Source of the DNA: Pisolithus tinctorius
Taxonomy: Eukaryota > Basidiomycota > Agaricomycetes > Boletales > Pisolithaceae
Length of the DNA stretch: 64,000 nt
Assembly: GCA_024663395.1 (NCBI GenBank)
Contig: JANFAH010000011.1
Coordinates: 620,001 to 684,000, forward strand
Direction of reading: 5' to 3'
The position numbers and the translations under genes are program-made. The notes under the pieces were generated by a model. The model made no database searches. It worked only from the letters and a program-made list of their open reading frames with translations, and was not told the DNA's origin. Shown one piece after another: positions 1 through 11,312 of this stretch (its first letter is position 1; every line of letters begins with the position of its first letter).

Positions 1-574
1 GCAGCAGTTACTGTCCTGCAGCTCTCAGTCATGGGGATGCAAAACCTACATTTATCTGCTGCATTAGACTATAGTCACTCACAATGTATTCCTTACCAGA
101 TGACATGGACTCATTCATTTACCTTCATTGTGGCTGCACAGTCAACCACAAAGCCCTTTGTAGGATGGTGGTTTTACCAGCATTTGCTCTGCCCATGACC
201 AGAATTCGAAAGTGCTTGATGTTCTTCATGTACTCTTGAGCCATCTCAGAATCAAGACAGTAAGCAGGTCATGGAGACGTAATTTCTGTGACTCCGCACG
301 GGACGGTTTGAATTAATTTCATCAGGAGTGACAATAATACCTTGGGGGGCCGCTTCAATCCATGCAGGGACTGGAATTGCTACATCACCAACAAGGTCCC
401 TAGCTTCTGTATCCCCATGTCAAGTATGCCATATTTTGTAGGCTAGAACAATATCATACCCGCAGTTGCAGTTCCAGTTGCAGCGGGAGCTAAATCATTT
501 GGATCGCTTTCGCTGGGGCGACGAGATCCACTGCCGAGTGACTTGAACCACTTTTTGATGCGACGAGGCGCCAT
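1..574 (-). CDS. P-loop NTPase (GRANAGKT type), partial at window edge
   Basis: The reverse strand starts at an ATG at 574 with a basic leader (MAPRRIKKWFKSLGSGSRRP). A GT-AG intron probably covers 407-459. Further along, a different frame encodes HFRILVMGRANAGKTTILQR, a Walker A box (GRANAGKT, about 167-193) in the context usual for a large Agaricomycete family of small GTPase-like P-loop proteins. A second intron between about 252 and 340 is needed to join leader and P-loop. Shortly after the P-loop the frame meets a stop (about 127), so this is either another intron or a broken copy. The rest of the G domain would lie left of the window. The leader resembles the short basic start exons of the NACHT receptors here. 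Function is inferred from the P-loop only. Confidence 0.45.
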
Positions 575-2519
575 GTAAATATAAGATACAATTTCACAGC
601 GCGAAGCTTAAGGCGTGTGGAGTATTAGCGTGAAGCCCGTCGTCCTGGTATCGACTCGAAGCAAAGTCGGCGATATCAAGGCGCCTATCTCCTTTCACTT
701 ATGCATGTGATTATGTAATCAAGTGAACCCTGACGACGTTGACCCCACGATCTCAGCCTCAATTCCTTCTGAAGGCAGGTATAAAAATCTCTGAGCATGC
801 CTACTTTGCTCCAACTTCCAACAGGCTCGAAGAAAAATGAATGTCCAAACTGCGAAGAAATCATGCAAGTGCATGTTTGTTGTTTCATCCTGTTCACGCG
901 ACCTTATTTCTATGCCTCACTCCGCAAACAGATGAAGGGGTGTGCTGACCACATATCCATTTGCACGACCACCTACTTTTCCCAGTCATCGGCCCTGAGT
1001 CGATTTGGGTGGAACGACGGTAGAGAACGTGTAAGGCTTTTTTGCCTTTTCGTTTGCTCACCTGCCGCTGTTGATGCTTTTTTTTTCTTTGACGTCGAAA
1101 GCGAAATACGTACGAGGAATGTATGCTGCTTCTAGAGTTACAGGTCGCCTTTTTGAAGACCTAGAATTAGGGCCCGAGAGTCATGGTATCAAATATCCAC
1201 CGAGAGGCCAGACAGATCAGGGCCAGTTCGCAGTCATACACACCGTTTATTTTTCCCCAGCCTCGTATTTCCCTTATCAATCATATTGAATCCATTTTTT
1301 TTCAGGGTTTTATTGCTATGCTATGTATGACATTTAGTTCGTTGTTCATGCTGCTTCATCCCAAGCCTTACAGGTCGACTTGTAGAGTGTGACTTCTTGC
1401 TCCCGTTCGACGTGTTCATGGATATTGGTCAGGGTTCCAGACCCCCTACAAGTCGCCGGTTGTCTCTGTACTCTGCAAAATAACCTGGCTGACCTGTGTG
1501 CGTCGTTAGTTAACCCGTTTCCTAACGATCAATGAATACGGCGAGTGATGTGCGTCGACACTCTATTTGAAGGATATTGTTGAATGATGCGGGGTTTATG
1601 TAGTAAATGAAAGCATGAGCGTCTTCATCGTGTTGCCCTGGGAAGGGTATTTAAGTACCATCGAGCTGCGTGGCAAAGCTGGTCAAATGCTGTCAGTCGC
1701 GTTTTATCACAACTGTAGGTGGATGCTGATCAGCGCGAGTAGTCAGCGTATGGAATGACTGTTTTGATGGTCGAAAAACCCGGCGTGTACAGGACGGGCA
1801 TCAATACCCGATATCGATTTACATAACTAATTACTTTCTTAACCCCGTATATGTAAAGGAAGGCTCATCAGAACTGCAGCGCCTCCCTCTCGGGTGCTTG
1901 TGGGGTATCCCCTATTTACTTTTGCCGGTCAATGTAGAGAGCTCAGCGAACAAAGGGATTTTCCCTCCGTGCAGGCGTCCTCGCTGATCGCTGGGAGATC
2001 ATACATTCAGTCTGGCAACTGTTTATGACCTTGTCGTGGCCTTAGGTTCTTTTCCCATGTCCTTCACCGTTCGCGCCATGACCTACAGTGGGTAGTCTGG
2101 TGGCAAGGCATCCCCGCCTGTTTCGCGTTATTCACATTTGTTATTTATTTCTGGCTAATACTTGCATCCGTCGAGATGTTCACTCGGTGGAGCATCTCAG
2201 ACACTAAATTGTTGATGTTCCTTATGCTCACGAACGCGGTCACCATCTTCATCTCACCTGTCTTGTGAGTTGTAAATAGGCGTGACTTCCCCATGGTTGA
2301 GCTGACCGATGTTTCACAAATCGATACTCGAGTTTCGAACATGGCTAGATTCTGCACGTCGCTTATTGATATTCGTTCTGCTGCGAATTATTCCAGCGGT
2401 TTCAGGCACATTTACGATGCTTTGGTTCATGAGACATTTCCAGCATGCGAGCTGCGTGGTCAAACGAGTCAACATGCACTTACTATTAGAAACATTGAAA
2501 GATTGCCAACTATGTATAC
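575..2519. other. Region without recognised gene
   Basis: Only short, mutually overlapping frames are present, with no family motif and no convincing intron chain. CpG is present at a normal level, unlike the repeat tracts further right. Nothing is called here. Confidence 0.4.
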
Positions 2520-4180
2520 ACCGAATTACGAATCAATACAAAAGGACGGATGGACAGATGGACTGCATGTAGTCTATAGATGAAAGAGTAGAAATAGAGG
2601 CGTACGGATATGATCAAAACGATAGGAGCGCAGAGGGAGAGGGGAAGATGGGGACCAAGTTGCAATACAAATCGTCTTTTCAAATAACAGCGGGATTCAA
2701 GACAAACATATAAAGTCAGGCACGATGGGCTTCATGGGTAGGGTGGCACAGGTGTCCATCCGTCATCCGGAGGCAATGAAATGTTATACAAGTACGTGTT
2801 GGCCGCGCCGTTCATGTGACCTTTCATGGACAAGGATTGTACGAGCACAACAGAGACCTGCGTCGTATAGGTGACAATGATATCGTGTCCAGCGCCATCC
2901 ACGGTGAGGAGATGTGAGTGTGACAGGAATGTAAGAATCTTAGAGGTATATTTATAGGGAACAGTGTTATCAGTTGTACCCTGTGGGAGAGGACCGCACA
3001 TGTCATATGGGCTACGTCGGCGAAAGAAAGAGGGCTACATACGTGAATCAGGAGAGGCTGTGTCGACGAATTGGACAGTGCTGTAAATGAGCTTTCCAAT
3101 CCCCATGCTGGCCAATCGCGTAGACTATACACAACAGCGGTATTGAATATTGAAGTACGAATGGTGAGCGGATTGCGATCGGACAATCTTGACACGGTCC
3201 AGGTCAGGGGTCAAAGTGTGCAAGTGTATGCGTCCACATACACCTCTTGGATAGGATCAATGTTTGCCTGCGATGAGCCAAACGAGTCGGAAAGGGGGCG
3301 CGTGTATTGCTATTAACTTGTCAGCGTCAGAAATATTGATGCAGTGGGTACAAACTTACCTGGAAAAGTGGGAGAGATGAGACGCTCTGTATGAGCGGTG
3401 ATGACACGATTTTAGCTGTTCTGGATATATCGTTCTACCGGTGCAATTTGGGTGCAGTCTATCAGACGGCGCTGTGAGGCAATTAGGATGCAAGTAGCCT
3501 CGTCGATGATAGTAAAGGCTATCGGAGAGCTTTATCCGTTCACCAGCAGAGGAAATTGGATTGCGAATAAAGCTGCGATGCTACCTCCATGGTACAGTCC
3601 GCGAGTCAGATTGGCATGTATGTGGAATGAGCATTACCATTGACAGTCCAACTATATGAGCGTTGTCCTAGTGGTCGTGTTACATCGACTAGGCGAGTTG
3701 GGTCGTGTCTAAGGATTCGTCGTGGGTGACTTGCGGGACGTCGGAGTATCCCCTGCAGTGGAGATCTGAGGGGAGTTGAGGATGGACTCGACATGAATTG
3801 CCAGCACTTACCGTAGGGAAGAACACGACAGCCGTGTGATGCAAGAACAGGAGCGATGTTTTTCCATATGATAGCGGGAATGGAGAGTCCGTGTGTGAGG
3901 CCTTGAGGACCGTCTGAACTGGGTGCGAGCGGGTGTCTCGTAATCGTCGACCCTACCCTGTCGCCGTCTTCCGGGCCCATCAACCAGTATCCCACCTGTG
4001 CCATGCCAAGTGTGAATGTGTGAGAGCACCGCCGTGAATGGGGCGTACTTACTCTACCATGAGGAAGGGCGACATAAGCACTGAGCGAGGCATGTACCTG
4101 GGTGGATAAGGAAAGCTAAACGCTAGACACAGAGACGCTACAAGCAGACACCGACAGTCGACAGTAATAATGAGAGTGTA
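2520..4180 (-). pseudogene. Alpha/beta-hydrolase pseudogene, paralog of the gene at 56-57.5 kb
   Basis: Segments align with the intact hydrolase at 56045-57457 in the same order and orientation, including its 3' flank (about 2520-2730 against 55813-56030). The last exon (2735-2998) keeps the acid and histidine parts (TDNTVPY, GAGHD). The exon with the DLYGRGYSD motif has in-frame TAG/TAA codons. The exon before it carries an inserted stretch between GPEDG and HGLSIP. The first exon has lost about 85 bp and the ATG context: the GACGCATG of the parent reads GACAGTAA here. The serine elbow reads GLSM as in the parent, but the frame around it is broken. This is a decayed duplicate rather than a working enzyme. 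Confidence 0.75.
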
Positions 4181-4257
4181 CTACTAAACGAGTTTGGGAG
4201 GCAGGCGCCCAACGCGAGGTCCGGATTCGTTCACCCCACGGCTTCAAGCCTGCTCCA

Positions 4258-5893
4258 ATGAGGGACTCCTTCCAGGATGTGTACGCAAAACACCTGCAAC
4301 ACGCCGACTATGGCTACCCTCTGCGGATGCCAGAGCCAATGAGTACACTCCCACAAAATTACCAAGATGATGGACTTCAGATCGGAGATGTTGGCACTAT
4401 TGACAGCAGGGGCCAGTTTGACGTCTTGTTCAACATTTTCAAACGCAGCGACAACCCTCTTCATGATTCTCGCGGAGTCCCTAAGAACTTCCAGCCTGTT
4501 CAGCTCGGCGATGTCAAGTACAGTGACAATCCAATATCTCCTGGTCCAATCCACTCTCATGGTATACAACGGATCCTTCAGCCCGGAAAACCGAGGTGCC
4601 CCTCAGTGCGATGGTCAGTATACCGTTTTCTTACTGACAGTGTTGCCTCAGGCCGGCAGATTATGAATTCGACACATCCACCGCTGCCGGGGCTATCCTT
4701 ATACTGCCGCAGGGTGCTGTATCCCTCGAACTCTCATTACCAGACCGGCTTCGCGAAGTGGCAAGGAAGAGCGCGCTTGACTGGTTTGAGTTTGCCAAAA
4801 AGCACTACGGCGTTGAGCATCTCGATCGCTCCCTTTATCTCGTCACGGGTTTTTACAAAGCTCGGTCCTGGTCTCTCGGGTCATTCAACAACCCTACAGA
4901 TGCCACAGGAAAAATTCTGGCCCGAAGGGATGACACCAATCACAACATCTACCTACTAGAATTCACGTTTCCCGCCGATTGTCGCCACCGCGACTGTGGC
5001 GACGACAGTGGGAGCAATCAAACTGTTTTCATAACCGGCTTCAAGATTACAGTTAGCAGTTGGCTTCCAGATCCTGTGGTTCTGAGAGTCACAGAATCGG
5101 AAACCACTTGGTCCATACTAGTTCGTCTGTTGAAGGCCTGTCTCAACCGGTTACGCGGTTTTTCGGATGCCCACAAACAGCGTGCGGCGATAAGTAAGCT
5201 GCGAAGTTGACCGCACGTAGACTACCTGACGATCTGCTAATGACGAACAGGTGTCGAGCATAGCCCACAGTTATCCCAGGTTGGCTTCATGGTTGCATTT
5301 GTCTGAATTCCAACCACTGACTCGTTCGTCAGCCCTTCCATCCCTCCGACATAATCAACCGTTTCCTCCTGAGCAAGGTTTGTCTGACATGATAACGTCG
5401 CTGTGTTCCGCTACACTTCTTACAACATCGGCCAGAATCGAAATGCCAAGGTTGCTATTACACATGATAGCCAATGGATGGATATGATGAAGGTAGTTCG
5501 TTGTGGTGCATTCACCTTACTTATGTCTTACTCATCTATTAGGAAGGATTAAGGCACGAGGACCTTCTCCATGAAGATCGCCTTGAAACGTTCTTAACAC
5601 GATGCTATACCATCTCTGTCGACTCAGAAGGCGAAAACAGTAAATTTTTGATCGCTATAATTGTCAGTCATGCTGATTACTCTTTAGGTACAGTATTTCT
5701 GCAGGGAAAAACGTTCGTCTTGTTATTTCACATGCGTTTAGGGACATTAATGACTGTTTACAGTGACGACACCATGGATTCTGTTTCCTCCACCGTTGAC
5801 CCACAAGATACATCCGCCGAGCCCGAGATGTCGGAGCCTCTTGCTTCCGAGTTTGAGGTATCGTCCCCACCTGCTTTTGAGCTGAAGATCTGA
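4258..5893 (+). CDS. Agaricomycete protein of unknown function (GDVG...LYLVTG family)
   Basis: Exon 1 (4258-4595) starts MRDSFQDVYAKHLQHADYGY and contains QIGDVGTID and FDVLFNIF. Exon 2 (4652-5193) contains GAILILPQGA and SLYLVTGFYKARSW. These blocks, in this order, mark a large family of hypothetical proteins in mushroom fungi. The intron at 4596-4651 is GT-AG and the frame is kept across it. Exon 3 starts at 5251 after CAG, and later pieces match the family tail (PSDIINRFLL near 5350; NAKVAITHDSQWM near 5443-5485). The last exons are less certain: a very short intron would be needed near 5310, and the acidic tail (5774-5893) is followed by a related repeat in another frame. Biochemical role unknown. 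The next gene starts about 100 bp downstream on the same strand. Confidence 0.6.
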
Positions 5894-5996
5894 CCGCCCA
5901 CTACGCCCAGCTTGAGGTGTCGTCCCCTCCTACATCTGAGCTTGACTTTTCTCCTCCTCCCACACCCTCCATCGACAATCCACGGATTGTCATTAG

Positions 5997-7487
5997 ATGC
6001 ACGTAGTCATGCTATCAGAACCCTTGAAGATGTCTGACAGTGTTCTTGCAGGTATCCGTGCTCGAAATATAAGATTCCCTCTCAATCGGATCCCAGTTGG
6101 CTTTTTTGTTCTAGTCCAGTCTGGTAGTGACCAACGGAGAACTCAAATCAAGTCTATGCAGTTGAATGATAGTATCGAGTGGGAGGATGAGATTCTGTTG
6201 TGAGTTTATAATCTCCTATCGGCATACAGCCTTTGATTGTTTGTAGGCCGTCTAGAGCGTTTGACAAGGTCCGGTTCACGGTTTATGCTCCCTTCGAACT
6301 TGAACCGATGTTGGGAAATGGCGAGGTTCTTCATACATCAGAAAGCCCTGTAGAGGAGTTGGTGGGTGGCACACATTGTGAGTGAATCCCTCTGAGCACC
6401 GAGGTGCAACATGTCACAAGATTTTAATGCCAATATAGTAATCACATTCCCTTCGGGAGAATTGGAGACTGCAACTCCTGAACCCTCACTGCTAGTTACC
6501 CTAGGACAATGGTATCCCAACCAATTGGCAGTAGCCCCAAGTAGCGATGATAGTAATGTGATTGGACTTGTATATACCCATGCTCGTCAGTTGATGGCCT
6601 GTTGGCAGTTGCACTCGGAAGAATTCTTGAACCTCATTCATGAGACAAATTTAGGGCAAGAAGCTCTCCTCCGCTACCACCGTGAATACCAGAGGGAAGA
6701 TCTCGACCATGCTGTCCGGCATTTCGAACGTGCTTGGCGAAACTGTCCTTCAACCCACCGATGTCGTGCGGTGGTGCTTGCCAACCTTGCGAAGGTCAAG
6801 TTCATCAGCTATCAAACTGACCCGACGGGTGCAAGTCTTGACGAGCCAATCCAACTTTATCGACAGGCCCTTGATCTGCGCCATCGTGGTCATCTGGACA
6901 GACCGATGACGTTATTACAGCTTGCTCAAACTCTGTTATTTCGCTATGAGAAACAGGGATGCAATGAAGCTGTTGCAGATGAGATCAACGAGCTCATGAC
7001 CGAGTTCCAGGATTTCTCTGATGACAGCCCTGAATGCAAGGCTGCGAATTTCGTGCTCGAAATGGTCAAGCGATGCAGAGCTGTCAACTCTGGAGACTTA
7101 GCTGAACTTGAGAAATTGGACTGGAAATTGCAGCATAGCAAGATGGTACCTCCAGATGGCTACCTTGACAGACCGCGGCGATTGATCAAACTCAGCACCG
7201 CAATGTGGGGAGAGTGTGAGAAGCATGGGAAGCTCAGCGACCTTGACCATTTGTTGGAGTTGAGCAAGCAAGCTTTGCGGTTACTCCCAAGTCGTCATCC
7301 TGACAGGCTTCCAGGCCTAAGAACCCTTGGTGGTGTATTGTGGAGGCTATTTGAGGTCCATGATGACTTGAGCTACCTCAGAGAGTTGATTCTGCTTTGT
7401 GAGGAAGCTTTACAACTCATACCAGAGGGACATCCTGAACATCCATACTGGGTCACCAGTGAGTTGTTCCATCACCAATTTTGTTAA
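5997..7487 (+). CDS. C2-like domain plus TPR-type repeats, 3'-truncated
   Basis: Three exons fit one frame: 5997-6199, 6247-6377 and 6421-7487, with GT-AG introns of 47 and 43 nt. The first two encode a C2-like beta-sandwich segment (RARNIRFPLNRIPVGFF, SIEWEDEI, FELEPMLGNGEVL) known ahead of TPR/CHAT modules in Agaricomycete proteins. Exon 3 gives helical repeats of the TPR type (DHAVRHFERAWRNCP, PIQLYRQALDLRHRGHLDRP, LSKQALRLLPSRHPDRLPGL). Family members normally continue with many more repeats. Here the coding signal ends just after a possible donor at 7460 and CpG-poor repeat DNA follows, so the gene looks cut off. The true start is uncertain: repeated acidic/proline-rich stretches upstream (5774-5990) may belong to it but contain a frameshift. 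Possible role: scaffold or sensor; inference only. Confidence 0.6.
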
Positions 7488-8033
7488 TGCATAAATGAAC
7501 ATGCAGCTCAGATTTTAACCTCTTGCTTTGTTCTTTTTTCTAAAAGCCATCTTGTTGAGGTGTTGGAATCCTTAGACAACACAGCCTTCAAGTCCCAGAA
7601 ATGTGATGAAATAATTGGACAGTGCTTATGGAAATGACAGTATAGTAAATTGTGAGATGGTCCAGTCTGTTTGGGGTATACTCTAATCTGGTACTCACCA
7701 CTGATAACATGTGGGTCAAGTCTGGGCCTTTGGGGGGTCAGGCTGATCTGGCATCTGGTCTAGTGATAGCAGGGTTTATATAGAGAACTGAGATATGAAC
7801 TGATTGGATTTGGTGGGGATCAAGCCATTGACTATCATATACATATTTAAGGGAGGATGTGAAAAATTGCTGATAGTCAATGACTGTTTTGCATATTTCA
7901 CATATTTTGAGTATTTCACCTATTTTGCTAATTTTGCTAAGTAATATAAAACTTCCACTTTTGCACAACAAAAACCATGAGGCAATTTTGTAATGGCCAT
8001 CAAATGCTATCTTTCCTGAGTCACATGTGACAT

Positions 8034-8185
8034 TGTGGCATTTTCAAACTCCTGCAAAGACATGCCACATATTCAAACTCCACAGAAATTGACACATGAT
8101 ATCTGTGTCATGTGCAAATTTGTGGCAATTTCAAGCTCCTGCAGAGGTGTGCCACAATATTTCAAACTCTGCAGAAGCTGCAGAA
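8034..8185. repeat. Short tandem repeat, about 87-bp period
   Basis: Two diverged copies start with TGTGGCA (8034 and 8121) and share CAAACTCCTGCA-like and GCCACA...TTCAAACTC blocks. They lie in the CpG-poor tract and code for nothing recognisable. Confidence 0.55.
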
Positions 8186-8796
8186 ATGTGAGCTCATGCC
8201 TCTTACACAATGCACCAAATTCAAACAAACAATTGCCTGTTCCTGCTCTGGGGGAAAGCAAGCTCAAGACAATAGTACACAGTACACTATTGAGATACAG
8301 GCTACTACAGTACAACAAAATCTATGTCAAATCAATAAGTTTCACAGATGATAGGAGGGAAAATTGCTGATTGTTCTTGCAATGCTAAGTCACACTAGGA
8401 TGCTGTGATCTAACCACTCTGATAACCACACTTTTCAGCTGATAAGCCCTGATGAAGGCATTTTGGACACATTGTCCACTGATCCTTGCAAGCTTTGGTG
8501 TGATGCCACCTCTCCCCTCACAGAACTGAGCTGTTCCCTCACATTTTTGGGTGTTTTTCAACTGATCAAGGCCCCTCTGCTCACAATTTGGGATGTCTGT
8601 GCTCAAGCTGAGTAACTATGGAGATATCCAGGTGCACACAGAGGGTTCTGTGACTGGTTCTTCTCACTCTGGCAGGGGTCAGCAGGTCAGTGTAAGTCAG
8701 GACTTCACCAAAGGCTGGATTAAGCCTCTTCCCCAGAGGCTGCAAAGGAGCATGATGATATTGGATATTGGCTCAAGCACATCATTTGAAATGTGA

Positions 8797-8923
8797 ATTG
8801 GTATTGGTTATTTGAGGAGCAATGCTCCACAACTGACCAGTGGGAATGGATACAGCTCTTCCCTTTAAATATGAGCTGGCATTGGTTAGTTGAGGAGCAA
8901 CACTCCTCAACTAACCAGTGCCA
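8797..8923. repeat. Two tandem hairpins
   Basis: At 8877-8897 and 8903-8923 two 21-nt arms are reverse complements with one mismatch around a 5-nt loop (GGTTAGTTGAGGAG pairs with CTCCTCAACTAACC). About 80 bp upstream (8797-8841) a diverged version of the same hairpin occurs with several mismatches. The pair may be a MITE remnant or a structured RNA; no promoter or other feature decides between these. Confidence 0.75.
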
Positions 8924-9779
8924 GCAGAATGACCATTGCAGGATGAATCCAAGCTGGCAAAGCCAGTGGAATGACCATGTAGGATGCCCCTGAGGCTTCT
9001 TGGCCCCAGGCCTAGTGATAGCTAGTATAATATGAGAGAGGGATGCCATCAGGTAACTGCATGTATGAAGGGAAACATGCTACTGGTCCACAGCATCACA
9101 AGGAGTCTGGATATTGAACACAGTGTAAGGGGTAAAAGTGTGTGGAAGAATGGTGCAACTATGAGATGAAAGAGAAAACAGCTGGGAAAAGGAAAGATTG
9201 CTTGAGAAAGGAAGCACAAGGTAGCAATAAGGTTCAAGGTGGGCAGAACATAATACCTTGTAGGATGCAGTTTGATGGCTGTTCAAGATCAAATGCAATG
9301 CTGCTGGAACAATCAATAAGTACAGTGGCTCACAAAATTGTCCCAATGTTTGCATGTTTTTCATTAATGATGGTCTGGACCATGGTACCTGGAGTGTAAA
9401 GAAGTTTTGGCTTCACCTTGACCTCCATACCAGTTTCTCTTTGGCAGAAATGCTCTGGTTAATGGGTGATTGGTTTGTTCATGACAGGATGGATGCCAGA
9501 TTGGATCTCCATGTTATTTTCAACTTTCACAGTACTGATTAGTTCCAGGGCACATAGGGCATTGGTGGAGAAACAGTACAGGGGAAGACTGCCAGTAGGT
9601 TTCTGAAGAGACTGATGGTTCTGAGAGCATATTCCATTGATTACACTGTAGTGTACACCAGCATTTACTGAGATTTCCCTGAGAGAATGTCCTTGATGAG
9701 CCAGAATGGTGATTTGTTGAGTTATGCTGCAGCAAATAGGCTTAGTGGTGCAAAATCACTGTTTGGCATTGTTTGTTTG

Positions 9780-11000
9780 TTAACAAATCATTCAGTAGAC
9801 CATATGATACATTGGGTAAGCATTGATGAACACCTCATCACATCTTATGTATATGTGTTCCCAGGGACTACATCCCCAGCATACCATAAAGTTACATAAT
9901 TTTCCCAGTGAGCTGTCATTTTCATTTGGGTATTCTGTCACCAAGATATTATGTAATATGGCTTGCAAGAGAGCCATGACCAGCTGCTTTGATCCATCTA
10001 CAGTACACTCATTCATGGAAGAAGTTGCTACTAACTTCAAAATCTCTAACTTAGAGCCCATCAACTGGCTACTCAGAATGAAGGTGATACAGAATAGAGA
10101 GGCCTATACCATGTATTTTCCTACCACAACAGCCATACATTGAGGCCATTCTGACTAAGTACAACCTTGCCAGCTGCAAATCAGCCACAAATCCAATGGC
10201 CCCAGTCTCAAAGTCTCATGTGAAAAATTCTGCAGCCAGTCCAAGAAGCTGCACACATGAAACATGTACCATAAAATGCTGCAGTAGGCTCACTCATGCT
10301 TCTCACTAGCAGATCTCATCCAGATATTGGATTTGCTGTCTCTACAGTTGCACAATTCAATGATGCACCCAACCAAACCCACTGGGACACTATAAAGCAA
10401 ATCTACAGGTACATGTGCTGCCAGCACTAAGTTGCTTGCTTGGATGTTTGGAAGCTCTAGGTGAGGAGTAATGGGTTATACCAACACAAATGGAGTGTTT
10501 CAGGAACACTGACATGCTAACAGTGGATACCCCTATCTACTTATAGTGGTGCATCATGCAACCAGGAGCTCATCATACTCTCAATCACAGAAGCAGAATG
10601 TCACAGTAACTCCCACTGTCAAGGAAGGCCTATGGTCCCAATGGCTCATTGAAGAGGTCTTCTGATAACTTAAACACCCATTCCTCTATATTCCAGCAGT
10701 CAATTTTTCATCATGCTCACACTGAAGATATCAAGATGTGATACCATTTCATTCATTTGCTGTGAAAATCATCTTTCCTTCTTTTCTATTGCCCTAATGA
10801 TGATATATCCTTACCAAGCCTTTCCTTAGCATCAAGGTAATATACACCCAGACTTCATTCCAATTGAGGGGGAGTGTCAAGTATGTGACCCAGAGTTTAC
10901 ATTAGGCTCTTGGAGCTTCACTCCAGATGCCCAGGGTGTAGCTCAGACCTTTAGGATTGTCCTGTACAAATATTGTTTACCCAACCATGGTACTGAAACA
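9780..11000 (+). mobile_element. Degenerate Ty1/copia retrotransposon, 3' part
   Basis: Forward frames contain pieces typical of the copia polyprotein end: ISNLEPINWLLRMKVIQNRE, then in another frame YIEAILTKYNLASCK, a TR.HPDIGFAVSTVAQFN block, LSITEAE and VKEGLWSQWLIEEVF (RNase H end). Frameshifts and stops separate them. A purine run (about 10864-10874) precedes TGTCAAGTATGTG at 10875, which has the look of a polypurine tract and 3' LTR start. The LTR end was not located. It lies just downstream of NWD1 and is fully CpG-depleted, so it is old. Confidence 0.65.
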
Positions 11001-11312
11001 TGTCAACTCCATTTCCTTTCCACCTCAGTGACTGTTCCATCTACTGAGGTGAGCATAGCTACATATCACTCATTTATCTAAACTTTACTAGCATAGCATG
11101 GAATTCATACCTGTGCTAGTGCTAATATAGCAAGTATTCAGTCTACTGAGAACTCAAACCTTCATTGCCATAGATATTATGACATCCACAGCAGCCAGAA
11201 TGTATATATATGAAGGACAAAACTGCAAACAGGAAAAATCAAAGAATCATAGTCATTATTTGTGCATTCCAGCATACAAATTTGTCTACACTAGACAAGT
11301 GCCATATTGATA

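Noticed and set aside
797..1135. Plus-strand 112-codon frame
   Set aside because: No recognisable domain, no intron context, ends in a low-complexity Phe run.
4231..4569. Minus-strand 112-codon frame
   Set aside because: Antisense to exon 1 of the gene at 4258, whose frame has the family blocks.
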